Assembly: GCF_040717445.1 (NCBI RefSeq)
Contig: NZ_JBFEFL010000001.1
Span: forward strand, 682,001-746,000
Length of the DNA stretch: 64,000 nt
Source: Qipengyuania sp. JC766
GTDB taxonomy: Bacteria; Pseudomonadota; Alphaproteobacteria; Sphingomonadales; Sphingomonadaceae
Direction of reading: 5' to 3'
Part shown: in pieces, positions 7,807 through 15,232 of the stretch
Numbering within the stretch: the first letter of the stretch is position 1
How the letters are laid out: the number at the start of each line of letters is the position of its first letter
Made by a program: the position numbers and the translations under genes
The notes under the pieces: generated by a model
What the model was told of the DNA's origin: nothing
The model's database searches: none
What the model saw: only the letters and a program-made list of their open reading frames with translations

Positions 7807-9348
7807 TCAGTACGCCCTGGCGAGCAGGATCCGCTCCTTGGCCGGACCGCCGCCGAAGATGCAGGTCCCGTCCGCCGGGGCAGAGCCTGCAGGAACGTTT
7901 CGGATGGTCAGCTTCAGCGCTTTCAGCCGTTCCACGACCGCTTCGAGTTCCGCACCCGTAGGCCGCGACCATTGCACTTCCACCCAGCCGGGGTAGCAAT
8001 TGCCTTCGGTGAAATGCGCCTCGACCTCGTCGAAACCGGTGACGCCGCGCGTGATGCGCTCGTCGCGGAATTGCCGTGCCGCATCGTACAGCGAGTGCTG
8101 GATGTCCTCTAGCAGCTGGCCGATCTGGGCCGAAGCGTCGGAATGCGAGGGTGCCTGGAAATCGGGCTTGCCGTTCTCCGCCCAGAGGCGGTCGCGCCGC
8201 AGCAGGCTGACGACGCCGTTTTCCATGTCGCGTCCGCCGACCTCGATGATGACGGGCGCGCCCTTGCGGACCCAGTCCCAGCGCTTGGCGGCCGCCTTGC
8301 CCGGTTTCAGATCCAGCAGGACGCGCACCGGTTCGCCCAAAGCCGACTGCCGCGCCATCGCATCGCGCAGCGTCTCGCAATAGGCGATAAGCGCATCGTC
8401 TTCGGGCTTGTCGCGCAGCATGGGCAGGATGACGACCTGCCACGGGGCGATCGTGGGCGGCACGCGCAGGCCATCATCGTCGCCATGAGTCATGATGACG
8501 CCACCGACCATGCGCGTCGAAACGCCCCAGCTGGTCGTGTGGCACAATTGCTGCGTGCCCTCGCGGTCCTGGTAGCGGATGCCCGAAGCCTGTGCGAAAT
8601 TGGTGCCGAGATAGTGGCTGGTCCCGGCCTGCAGCGCCTTGCCGTCCTGCATCATCGCTTCGATGGACCAGGTTTCGACGGCGCCGGGGAAACGTTCGTT
8701 CTCGGGCTTTTCGCCGGCGACGACCGGCATGGCGAGGTCTTCTTCCGCGCAGGCACGATAGACCTCCAGCATGGTCATGGTGTGGTCCTGCGCCTGTTCC
8801 CTTGTCTCGTGGGCGGTGTGGCCTTCCTGCCAGAGGAACTCGCTGGTGCGCAGGAACATGCGGGTGCGCATTTCCCAGCGTACCACGTTGGCCCACTGGT
8901 TCGTCAGCAGCGGCAGGTCGCGCCAGCTCTGCACCCAGCGCGCCATCGCATCGCCGATGATCGTCTCCGACGTGGGACGCACCACGAGAGGTTCTTCCAG
9001 CTTCGCTTCGGGATCGGGGATCAGGCCCCCTTCCCCGTCGGCGATGAGGCGGTGGTGGGTGACCACGGCCATTTCCTTCGCGAAGCCTTCGACATGCTCG
9101 GCCTCCCGCTCGAAATTGGACAGGGGGATGAAGATCGGGAAATAGCAGTTGTCGTGGCCCTTGGCCTTGATCCGCGCGTCCAGCAGGCGCTGGATGCGTT
9201 CCCAGATGCCGTACCCCCACGGCTTGATGACCATGCAGCCGCGCACGCCCGATTCCTCGGCAAGGTCGGCGGCCGAAATGACTTCCTGGTACCAGGCTGC
9301 GAAATCGTCTGCGCGCCGGGTCGAAAGGGCGTGGCGGATGTTGGACAC
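7807..9348 (-). CDS. proS: Prolyl-tRNA synthetase, archaeal/eukaryotic type
   Basis: Class II aminoacyl-tRNA synthetase that charges tRNA-Pro in the cytoplasm. The 513 residues carry the ProRS signature RPTSETIIGDAMARWVQSWR, motif 2 RWEMRTRMFLRTSEFLWQEG, a motif 3 region (STRMVGGVIMTHGDDDGLRV) and an anticodon-binding domain (PWQVVILPMLRDKPEDD). There is no insertion editing domain, and a C-terminal extension ends in a short conserved aromatic tail (ILLARAY). This layout matches the archaeal/eukaryotic-like type 3 enzyme, not the ~440-residue type common in other alphaproteobacteria. Translation appears to start at a GTG at 9348, which has only a weak ribosome site. The phaR stop is 94 bp upstream. 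Confidence 0.95.
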   Translation of the reverse strand: MSNIRHALSTRRADDFAAWYQEVISAADLAEESGVRGCMVIKPWGYGIWERIQRLLDARIKAKGHDNCYFPIFIPLSNFEREAEHVEGFAKEMAVVTHHRLIADGEGGLIPDPEAKLEEPLVVRPTSETIIGDAMARWVQSWRDLPLLTNQWANVVRWEMRTRMFLRTSEFLWQEGHTAHETREQAQDHTMTMLEVYRACAEEDLAMPVVAGEKPENERFPGAVETWSIEAMMQDGKALQAGTSHYLGTNFAQASGIRYQDREGTQQLCHTTSWGVSTRMVGGVIMTHGDDDGLRVPPTIAPWQVVILPMLRDKPEDDALIAYCETLRDAMARQSALGEPVRVLLDLKPGKAAAKRWDWVRKGAPVIIEVGGRDMENGVVSLLRRDRLWAENGKPDFQAPSHSDASAQIGQLLEDIQHSLYDAARQFRDERITRGVTGFDEVEAHFTEGNCYPGWVEVQWSRPTGAELEAVVERLKALKLTIRNVPAGSAPADGTCIFGGGPAKERILLARAY

Positions 9349-9442
9349 GGGGTGCGGTGCTTTCCTGGCTTGTGCGGATTCGAGAACCGCGCCCTAGCGC
9401 CCGCGCGGCTGCGAAGTCGAGAGGGGCCGGCGCATGCGCGCG

Positions 9443-10021
9443 CTATTTGCCCAGTTCGTCCAGCCTCTTCTGCATCGCGGCCATCTGGTCGCGCAGCGCC
9501 GCGATGTCGTCATCCTTCGCAGCCGGTTGCGCAGATTGTTTCTGGGCCGGGGGAGCGGTATCGGCCTGCCTCGATCCGCCGAGGCCGGGCATGAAGGCTT
9601 CGCCCATGGCGCGCATCATGGCCAGGTTGTTCTCCGCCAGCTTGGCCAGCGGATTTCCGGACATAAAGGCCTCCTGGAACTGCTCGCGGTTCTCGCGGAA
9701 GTTCTTCATGCTGGCCTCGAGATAGCTCGGCATCAGCGCCTGCATCGAATTGCCGTACATGGCGATCACGTCGCGCAGGAAGCTGACGGGCAGCATCTGC
9801 GCCCCGCCCGCTTCTTCTTCCATGATGATCTGGGTCAGGATGGATCCGGTGATGTCGTCGCCCGATTTCGCGTCGATTACCACGAACTCGGCCCCCTCGC
9901 GGGTCATCTTCGCAAGATCGTCCAGCGTGATGTAGCTGGAGGAACCGGTGTTGTAGAGACGGCGATTGGCGTACTTCTTGATCGTGATCGGTTCGTCGCT
10001 GCCGGGTTTGCGCTTTGCCAT
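9443..10021 (-). CDS. phaR: Polyhydroxyalkanoate synthesis repressor PhaR
   Basis: DNA- and PHB-binding repressor of phasin and PHA genes. The 192 residues begin with the PHA accumulation regulator DNA-binding domain (PITIKKYANRRLYNTGSSSY, residues 11-30, then ITLDDLAKMTREG). A PHB/PHA granule-associated domain follows (SILTQIIMEEE...LMPSYLEASMKNF), and the C-terminus is a coiled-coil tail (DIAALRDQMAAMQKRLDEL). The ATG at 10021 is the only start that gives the family N-terminus; the longer frame above it is antisense to alr. A TGC-rich operator-like region lies 18-60 bp upstream, consistent with autoregulation. No PHA synthase is visible in this window. Confidence 0.93.
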   Translation of the reverse strand: MAKRKPGSDEPITIKKYANRRLYNTGSSSYITLDDLAKMTREGAEFVVIDAKSGDDITGSILTQIIMEEEAGGAQMLPVSFLRDVIAMYGNSMQALMPSYLEASMKNFRENREQFQEAFMSGNPLAKLAENNLAMMRAMGEAFMPGLGGSRQADTAPPAQKQSAQPAAKDDDIAALRDQMAAMQKRLDELGK

Positions 10022-10038
10022 GTATGTCCATCCGAACG

Positions 10039-10082
10039 CTGCAGGAATTGCTGCACTAGCAGGTGCAGCATGTGCAGTGCAA
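10039..10082. promoter_or_regulatory. Candidate PhaR operator
   Basis: The alr-phaR gap contains CTGC-N4-GCAG at 10051-10062, a second palindrome CTGCAG at 10039-10044, and two further TGCAG repeats up to 10082. TGC-rich sites of the CTGC-N3-4-GCAG type are known for alphaproteobacterial PhaR. The position 30-41 bp before the phaR ATG would let PhaR repress its own gene. Binding is inferred, not shown. Confidence 0.6.
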
Positions 10083-10095
10083 CAAGTGCGGAAAT

Positions 10096-11139
10096 TCAGG
10101 CGCTTCCGAAGCGGGACCCGAGCGTGGTCAGCAGCTCGTATTGCGACAGCCCGGAAAGGCGCGCGGCGGTGGGGAGGTGGTACGGCAGGTCGAGCCAGTC
10201 CCCTTCGCGCAGGTCCGGCGCATTGCTCAGATCGACGACCACCATGTCCATCGACACGCGCCCCAGCAGCGGGACTTCCGTGCCCTGGTGAAGCAAATAT
10301 CCCTCGCCACCCCAGCTGCGCAGGAAACCGTCGGCATAGCCGAGCGAGACGACGGCGATATCCATCGGCTGCGACGCGACGAAGGTGGCGTTGTATCCCA
10401 CGCTCTCGCCCGGCGCGATCCGGCGGCGCTGGATGATGGCGGCTTGCGGGAAGGCGACCTGCGCGATGGCGTCTGCCAGCTCGCGTCGCGGTATCCCGCC
10501 ATAGAGCGATAGGCCCGGGCGCGACAGGTCGAAGTGATACGCAGGGCCGAGCGCGATCCCGGCGCTGTTCGCGAGGCTGCGAAGGCGATGCGGGACCTGC
10601 CTCGCGACGCTCTCGAAAGCGGTCAGCTGCTGCGCGTTCATCGCGACGTCCTCGTCCGCGCAGGCAAGGTGGGACATCAGCGTGTCGATCTCCAGCCCGC
10701 GAATGGGCTCGCTTCCCCCTTCCGCCGGACCGATACCGAGGCGATTGATGCCGGTATCGACCATAAGGTGGCACGGCCCCCCGCCCGTATCGAGCCATAT
10801 CGCAGCCTGATGCACGCTGTTGATGACCGGCAAGGCGCCAACGGCACGTGCATACTCGGCCTCCGCCGCATTGCCGATGCCATGCAGCACGGCGATCTGG
10901 CTGGCGGGGACATGCGCGGCCACGGCCTCCACCTCGCTCCAGTGCGCGACGAAGAAGTGCCGCGCGCCCGCCTCGCGCAGGACCGGCACGACGTGCTCGA
11001 CCCCGAGCCCGTAGGCGTTGGCCTTTACCGCAGCGCCCGCCGTTGCAGTCCCGGACAAGCGATCCAGCGCGGTCCAGTTCGCGGCAAGTGCATCGGTATC
11101 GATCCGCAGCCTCAGTGTCGGAGGCGGACTAGTCGGCAC
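10096..11139 (-). CDS. alr: Alanine racemase
   Basis: PLP-dependent enzyme that makes D-alanine for peptidoglycan. The 347 residues have the PLP lysine K39 in VKANAYGLG, the substrate-site tyrosine in GESVGYNATF, and the C-terminal beta domain motif LLGRVSMDMVVVDL. Length fits the family. The best start is a GTG at 11139 (VPTSPPPTLRLRIDTDALAA), which overlaps the transporter stop by 11 bp; the longer frame upstream is antisense-like and lacks homologous sequence. Overlap with the MHS transporter suggests translational coupling. The cotranscription has no obvious metabolic logic unless the transporter carries an amino or organic acid. Confidence 0.93.
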   Translation of the reverse strand: MPTSPPPTLRLRIDTDALAANWTALDRLSGTATAGAAVKANAYGLGVEHVVPVLREAGARHFFVAHWSEVEAVAAHVPASQIAVLHGIGNAAEAEYARAVGALPVINSVHQAAIWLDTGGGPCHLMVDTGINRLGIGPAEGGSEPIRGLEIDTLMSHLACADEDVAMNAQQLTAFESVARQVPHRLRSLANSAGIALGPAYHFDLSRPGLSLYGGIPRRELADAIAQVAFPQAAIIQRRRIAPGESVGYNATFVASQPMDIAVVSLGYADGFLRSWGGEGYLLHQGTEVPLLGRVSMDMVVVDLSNAPDLREGDWLDLPYHLPTAARLSGLSQYELLTTLGSRFGSA

Positions 11140-12763
11140 GCGCTTCGAAATCCTTCGGCGGTCCGGCCGGCAGGCCCCACCAGGCGACGACCAGACCGAA
11201 CGCGACCACGATCCATGTGTACCAGAGCCCGGCGTAAACGTCGCCCGTGCGCGCCACGATGAAGCCCGCAATCAGCGGCAGGAACCCGCCGAGATAGCCG
11301 GCGCCGATATGGTAGGGAATGGACATGGAACTGTAGCGGATCTGAGCGGGGAACATCTCTGTCAGGAGGGCGGCGACCGACCCATAGGTGAGCGCGGACA
11401 GCATGGCGAGGGCCAGCAGCAGTGCGAGGATGCCGAGGAGGTTCGCGAACGGCGGAGTCTGTGGTGTGAAGTCGAAGCCCGACGCGCTCAGCCGTGCCTG
11501 CAATCCGTCCCTGCGCGCCGCACCGTCCTCGAACCATTGCGCGTCCAGCGCGACGGGTTCGCCGCCGACCGTGAGAGCGAGATCGTCGGCATCCCGCACA
11601 TCGTATCGCACGCCGCTGGCGGTCAGAGTCTCCAGGATTTTCCCGCAATCGGTCTGTTCGCGATCGAACAGGTCGGCGAAGGGATCGGTGACGCATTGCG
11701 GTCCGCTGACCACGACCGGGCTGCGCTCCGCCGCCTGCGCCAGTCCCGGATTGGCGAGATTGCCCATCGCCCAGAACAACGGGAATATGGCGAACAGGGT
11801 AAGCAGGGCCCCGATGATGATGGGCTTGCGGCGCCCGACCCGGTCCGACCAGCGGCCGACGATGACGTAGAAGCCCATCGAGATGAGCCCCGCCACGAGC
11901 AGGACGAGTTCGACCGTCAGCCCCTCCATCCGCATGTCGCGCTGCAGGAACGAGAGGCTGGAGAAGAACGCCGTGTACCAGATCGTCGTCAGGACACCGG
12001 TAATGCCGAACAGCGCCACGAAGATGCGCTTCTTGTTGCCCGGATAGGCGAAGCTTTCAACGAAGGGGTTGGACGCGGTCTGTCCGGCGGCCTTCATGGC
12101 CTTGAAGACGGGGCTTTCCGAAAGCTTCAGGCGCATCCAGAGGCTGATGCCTAGGAGGACGACGGACAATAGGAAGGGTAGTCGCCAGCCCCAGTCGCTG
12201 AAGGCTTCCTCCGGCATCAGGGCGCGGCAGGCGAGGACCACCATGATGCTGAGGACGAAGCCTCCGACGACGCTTGCCTGTATGAAGCTTGTATAGAACC
12301 CGCGCTTTTCGGGCGGAGCGTGCTCCGCGACATAAATCGCCGCGCCGCCATATTCGCCGCCCAGCGCGAGCCCCTGCAGGATTCGCAGGAGTATGACGAT
12401 GGCAGGTGCGGCCAGCCCGATGGTCTCGGCACTGGGCACGAGCCCGACACCGGCCGTCGCTAGGCCCATCACGGTCACGGTCACGAGGAAGGTGTATTTG
12501 CGGCCGAGGCGATCGCCGAGATAGCCGAACAGGATCGCGCCCAAGGGCCGGAAGCCGAAGCCGATCGCGAAGCCCGCCCACACCAGCAGGATCTGCAGCG
12601 TCTCGTTGTCGCTGGGAAAGAACGCCGCGCCGATGAGCGCGAAGAGCGTGCCGTAGATGAAGAAATCGTACCATTCGAAAATGGTCCCCGCCGAACTGGC
12701 CGCGATGACGAGCCGGATTTCCTTCGCGCTCGGTTCGCGCTCGGCGGTATCGGTTGCATCCAC
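11129..12763 (-). CDS. MFS transporter, MHS-like, with a cysteine-bearing loop insertion
   Basis: Major facilitator superfamily permease of 544 residues. The start EIRLVIAASSAGTIFEWYDF, the GYLGDRLGRK motif and RILQGLALGGEYGGAAIYVA are typical of the metabolite:H+ symporter group that includes ketoglutarate and proline/betaine carriers. Twelve membrane segments can be counted. Between the segments near LFAIFPLFWAMG and LLGILALLLAL there is a polar insertion of about 95 residues (from AAERSPVVVSG to FTPQTPPFANL) with two cysteines (QCVTD, TDCGK). A GTG at 12763 is the likely start, with GGGAGGGA eight bases upstream. The substrate cannot be told from sequence. Confidence 0.88.
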   Translation of the reverse strand: MDATDTAEREPSAKEIRLVIAASSAGTIFEWYDFFIYGTLFALIGAAFFPSDNETLQILLVWAGFAIGFGFRPLGAILFGYLGDRLGRKYTFLVTVTVMGLATAGVGLVPSAETIGLAAPAIVILLRILQGLALGGEYGGAAIYVAEHAPPEKRGFYTSFIQASVVGGFVLSIMVVLACRALMPEEAFSDWGWRLPFLLSVVLLGISLWMRLKLSESPVFKAMKAAGQTASNPFVESFAYPGNKKRIFVALFGITGVLTTIWYTAFFSSLSFLQRDMRMEGLTVELVLLVAGLISMGFYVIVGRWSDRVGRRKPIIIGALLTLFAIFPLFWAMGNLANPGLAQAAERSPVVVSGPQCVTDPFADLFDREQTDCGKILETLTASGVRYDVRDADDLALTVGGEPVALDAQWFEDGAARRDGLQARLSASGFDFTPQTPPFANLLGILALLLALAMLSALTYGSVAALLTEMFPAQIRYSSMSIPYHIGAGYLGGFLPLIAGFIVARTGDVYAGLWYTWIVVAFGLVVAWWGLPAGPPKDFEARAD

Positions 12764-12816
12764 CAGTCGGTCCCTCCCCTGTCTCGCTGCGGATAGTGCG
12801 CAGTCGTGAGGGAAAG

Positions 12817-13251
12817 CTACTGCGATGCTTCCCGCTTGGAAAGCGCCTGCTGCGCGGCCTTCCACGGCAGGATGATCGCGCCGTGACGCCCAGGATAGCC
12901 GCGCGCGTCGGTCAGGATTTCGATGCCCGGCCAGTCGGGGACGGCATCCTCGTCTGCCAGCCACCGCTCGAGTTGGTCGAGGGTCCGCGCCAGATCGTCT
13001 GACGAAGAGCCTCCGGCCGACCGGGCGAAGATGGCGGCCGCGGCCTGCCCGATGGCGCAGGCGCTGACCTCCAAGCCGATCGGGTCATCTGCGGCATTGC
13101 CGTAGCTGATCCGGACGACGCTCCCGCAACTGCGGGAGCGCGCATCGCCGACATGGGGAGCCGACGCATCGAACGGGTATCGCGCCAGCTCCACCGCGAG
13201 ACCGAGAATTTCCGGAGTGTAGAGGGAGCCTGCGCTTCCGGCGCGGGTCAA
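12817..13251 (-). CDS. NifU/IscU-like iron-sulfur scaffold protein
   Basis: Small protein of 144 residues resembling the U-type Fe-S scaffold (IscU/SufU/NifU-N fold). Two of the expected cysteines are seen, in SRSCGSVVRIS and SACAIGQAAAAIFARSA. The third, usually near the C-terminus as RxxCAxLPW, is replaced in RHGAIILPW. The best start is a TTG at 13251 whose last two bases open the TGA stop of cvpA, so the two genes are coupled; GAGGACGGGAA precedes it. No cysteine desulfurase or suf/isc genes adjoin. It could be a Fe-S scaffold variant or a degenerate relative with another job. Confidence 0.78.
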   Translation of the reverse strand: MTRAGSAGSLYTPEILGLAVELARYPFDASAPHVGDARSRSCGSVVRISYGNAADDPIGLEVSACAIGQAAAAIFARSAGGSSSDDLARTLDQLERWLADEDAVPDWPGIEILTDARGYPGRHGAIILPWKAAQQALSKREASQ

Positions 13252-13772
13252 TTCCCGTCCTCGTCGTCGCTTCCGCGAAGCTGCGCGCGGCGCTGCTCGA
13301 TCAGCTGGACCAGGCCATCGGCGCTGGCGTTGATGACCGGGTAGGTCCGCGCCGTGGTGATCCATGCCGGGCGACCGGCCACGCCCCAGACCGTATCATA
13401 GCCAAGGACGAGCAGGGAAAACGCAATCACGACGATAAGCGCGCCCTTCACAAGGCCGAAGCCGAAACCGAGCACGCGATCGACGGGACCGAGCACCGAC
13501 TTGCGGGACGCTTCCCCCGCCCTGCCCGCGATGAGCTTCATCGCGGAATAGGGAATGAGGAGCAGCAGCACGAAGGCCAGGATGGCGGCGCCTGTCAGCT
13601 GTCCGATATAGGGAAGGAGGAAATCGGTGAGCGGCGTGTGGAGGTAATGTATCGCGAACATCGCGAGGATCCAGGACGCGAGCGAGAGCACTTCCTGCAC
13701 GAGGCCGCGCATGAAGCCACCGACCGCGGCCACGCCCACGATCACCAAGACGATAATATCGAAGCCCGTCAT
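13248..13772 (-). CDS. CvpA family membrane protein
   Basis: Inner-membrane protein of 174 residues with the CvpA start MTGFDIIVLVIVGVAAVGGF MRG and four hydrophobic segments (about 4-24, 30-48, 62-84 and 104-126). The family was named for colicin V production and has also been linked to envelope integrity, but no molecular function is agreed. A polar C-terminal tail (IEQRRAQLRGSDDEDGN) follows the last segment. It lies 13 bp downstream of radA on the same strand and overlaps the Fe-S scaffold gene, so radA-cvpA-scaffold looks like one operon. In many proteobacteria cvpA precedes purF, which is absent here. Confidence 0.9.
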   Translation of the reverse strand: MTGFDIIVLVIVGVAAVGGFMRGLVQEVLSLASWILAMFAIHYLHTPLTDFLLPYIGQLTGAAILAFVLLLLIPYSAMKLIAGRAGEASRKSVLGPVDRVLGFGFGLVKGALIVVIAFSLLVLGYDTVWGVAGRPAWITTARTYPVINASADGLVQLIEQRRAQLRGSDDEDGN

Positions 13773-13785
13773 GCCGTCCGCGGAA

Positions 13786-15162
13786 TTAGGTCCGTCCCAT
13801 CACCTGGTCAACGAGATTGGCCAACTTACTGAGACCACGGTAGTTAAGGTCCGGTGAATCGGACTTGCTGTCGGCCGTTTCGCGCGGACCGTAGCCGATA
13901 CGGAAGCCGAGCTTGGCCGATTCGCGAAGCCGCAGGCCGGCATGGGCCACGGGACGGATTTCCCCCGCAAGCGAGACCTCGCCGAAGCACACGGCACCGG
14001 ACTTGATCGGCGTGTCGGCCAGTGCCGAGACCAGCGCCGCGGCGACGGCTAGATCCGCCGCAGGGTCTGACAGGCGGTACCCGCCGGCGACGTTGAGATA
14101 GACTTCGGCTGTGCTGAAACTGAGCCCGCAGCGCGACTCCAGCACAGCCAGCAGCATGGCGAGCCGGCCGCTGTCCCAGCCCACCACGGCGCGGCGCGGC
14201 GTGGCGCCGCTCTGGAGCCGCACGATCAGCGCCTGTATCTCGATCAGGACCGGCCGCGTGCCTTCGAGCGCCGGGAACACCGCGCTGCCGGCCAGCGGCG
14301 TCTCGCGGCCGGAGAGGAACAGCAGGGATGGGTTGGCGACCTCCTCCAGGCCGGCGCCGGCCATGGCGAACACGCCGATCTCGTCGACCGCGCCGAACCG
14401 GTTCTTGATGGCGCGCAGGATCCGGTACTGGTGGCTGCGCTCCCCTTCGAAGCTCATCACCACGTCCACCATGTGTTCCAGCACGCGGGGGCCGGCGATG
14501 CTGCCGTCCTTGGTCACGTGACCGACCAGCACGAGGGCGCAGCCGTGTTCCTTGGCGTACCGGATCAGTTCGAAGGCGCATCCGCGGACCTGGCTGACCG
14601 TGCCGGGCGCCCCTTCGATCGTATCGGAATGCATCGTCTGGATCGAATCGATCACCAGGAAGGCGGGTGCTTCCATCGACTTCAGCGTCGTCAGGATATC
14701 GCGCACGGATGTCGCGGCCGCCAGCTTGATCGGCGCGTCCGCCAGTCCGAGGCGGGACGCGCGCAGCCGGACCTGCCCAGCGGCTTCCTCGCCGCTGATA
14801 TAGACCGTCTGCCCGCCTGCCTTCGCGATGCTGGCGGCAGCCTGCAGCAACAGCGTGGATTTGCCGATGCCCGGATCGCCCCCCATCAGGATCGCGGAAC
14901 CGGGGACCAGTCCGCCCCCGAGTGCGCGATCGAGTTCAGCAAGGCCAGTCGCGCGGCGCTTCAGGACCTCGCCCGGCGCATCCAGCGGTTCGAACTCTAC
15001 CCGGCGACCGCCGCTGGAGAGATCGTGCTTCTGCGAAAAAACAGTAGCGGGTACGTCCTCCACCATCGTGTTCCATTCCGCGCAATCGGGGCACTGCCCC
15101 TGCCACCGCGCGGACACCGACCCGCAGGCCTGACAGACATAGCGTTTCTTCGGCTTGGCCAT
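13786..15162 (-). CDS. radA: DNA repair protein RadA
   Basis: RecA-like helicase that promotes branch migration in homologous recombination. The 458 residues contain an N-terminal zinc finger (C10, C13, C24, C27), the Walker A motif GGDPGIGKS (95-103), the RadA-specific KNRFG motif (AIKNRFGAVDE) and a C-terminal Lon-protease-like domain without catalytic residues. Length matches the family. It is transcribed divergently from the patatin-like gene across 70 bp. The operon continues into cvpA and the Fe-S scaffold protein. Confidence 0.96.
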   Translation of the reverse strand: MAKPKKRYVCQACGSVSARWQGQCPDCAEWNTMVEDVPATVFSQKHDLSSGGRRVEFEPLDAPGEVLKRRATGLAELDRALGGGLVPGSAILMGGDPGIGKSTLLLQAAASIAKAGGQTVYISGEEAAGQVRLRASRLGLADAPIKLAAATSVRDILTTLKSMEAPAFLVIDSIQTMHSDTIEGAPGTVSQVRGCAFELIRYAKEHGCALVLVGHVTKDGSIAGPRVLEHMVDVVMSFEGERSHQYRILRAIKNRFGAVDEIGVFAMAGAGLEEVANPSLLFLSGRETPLAGSAVFPALEGTRPVLIEIQALIVRLQSGATPRRAVVGWDSGRLAMLLAVLESRCGLSFSTAEVYLNVAGGYRLSDPAADLAVAAALVSALADTPIKSGAVCFGEVSLAGEIRPVAHAGLRLRESAKLGFRIGYGPRETADSKSDSPDLNYRGLSKLANLVDQVMGRT

Positions 15163-15232
15163 CCCCGGCCAATAAGCGGAACATAGGTGGAACGCAATTG
15201 CCTGTCGCGGATAATCCCGCCACTAAAGGCGG

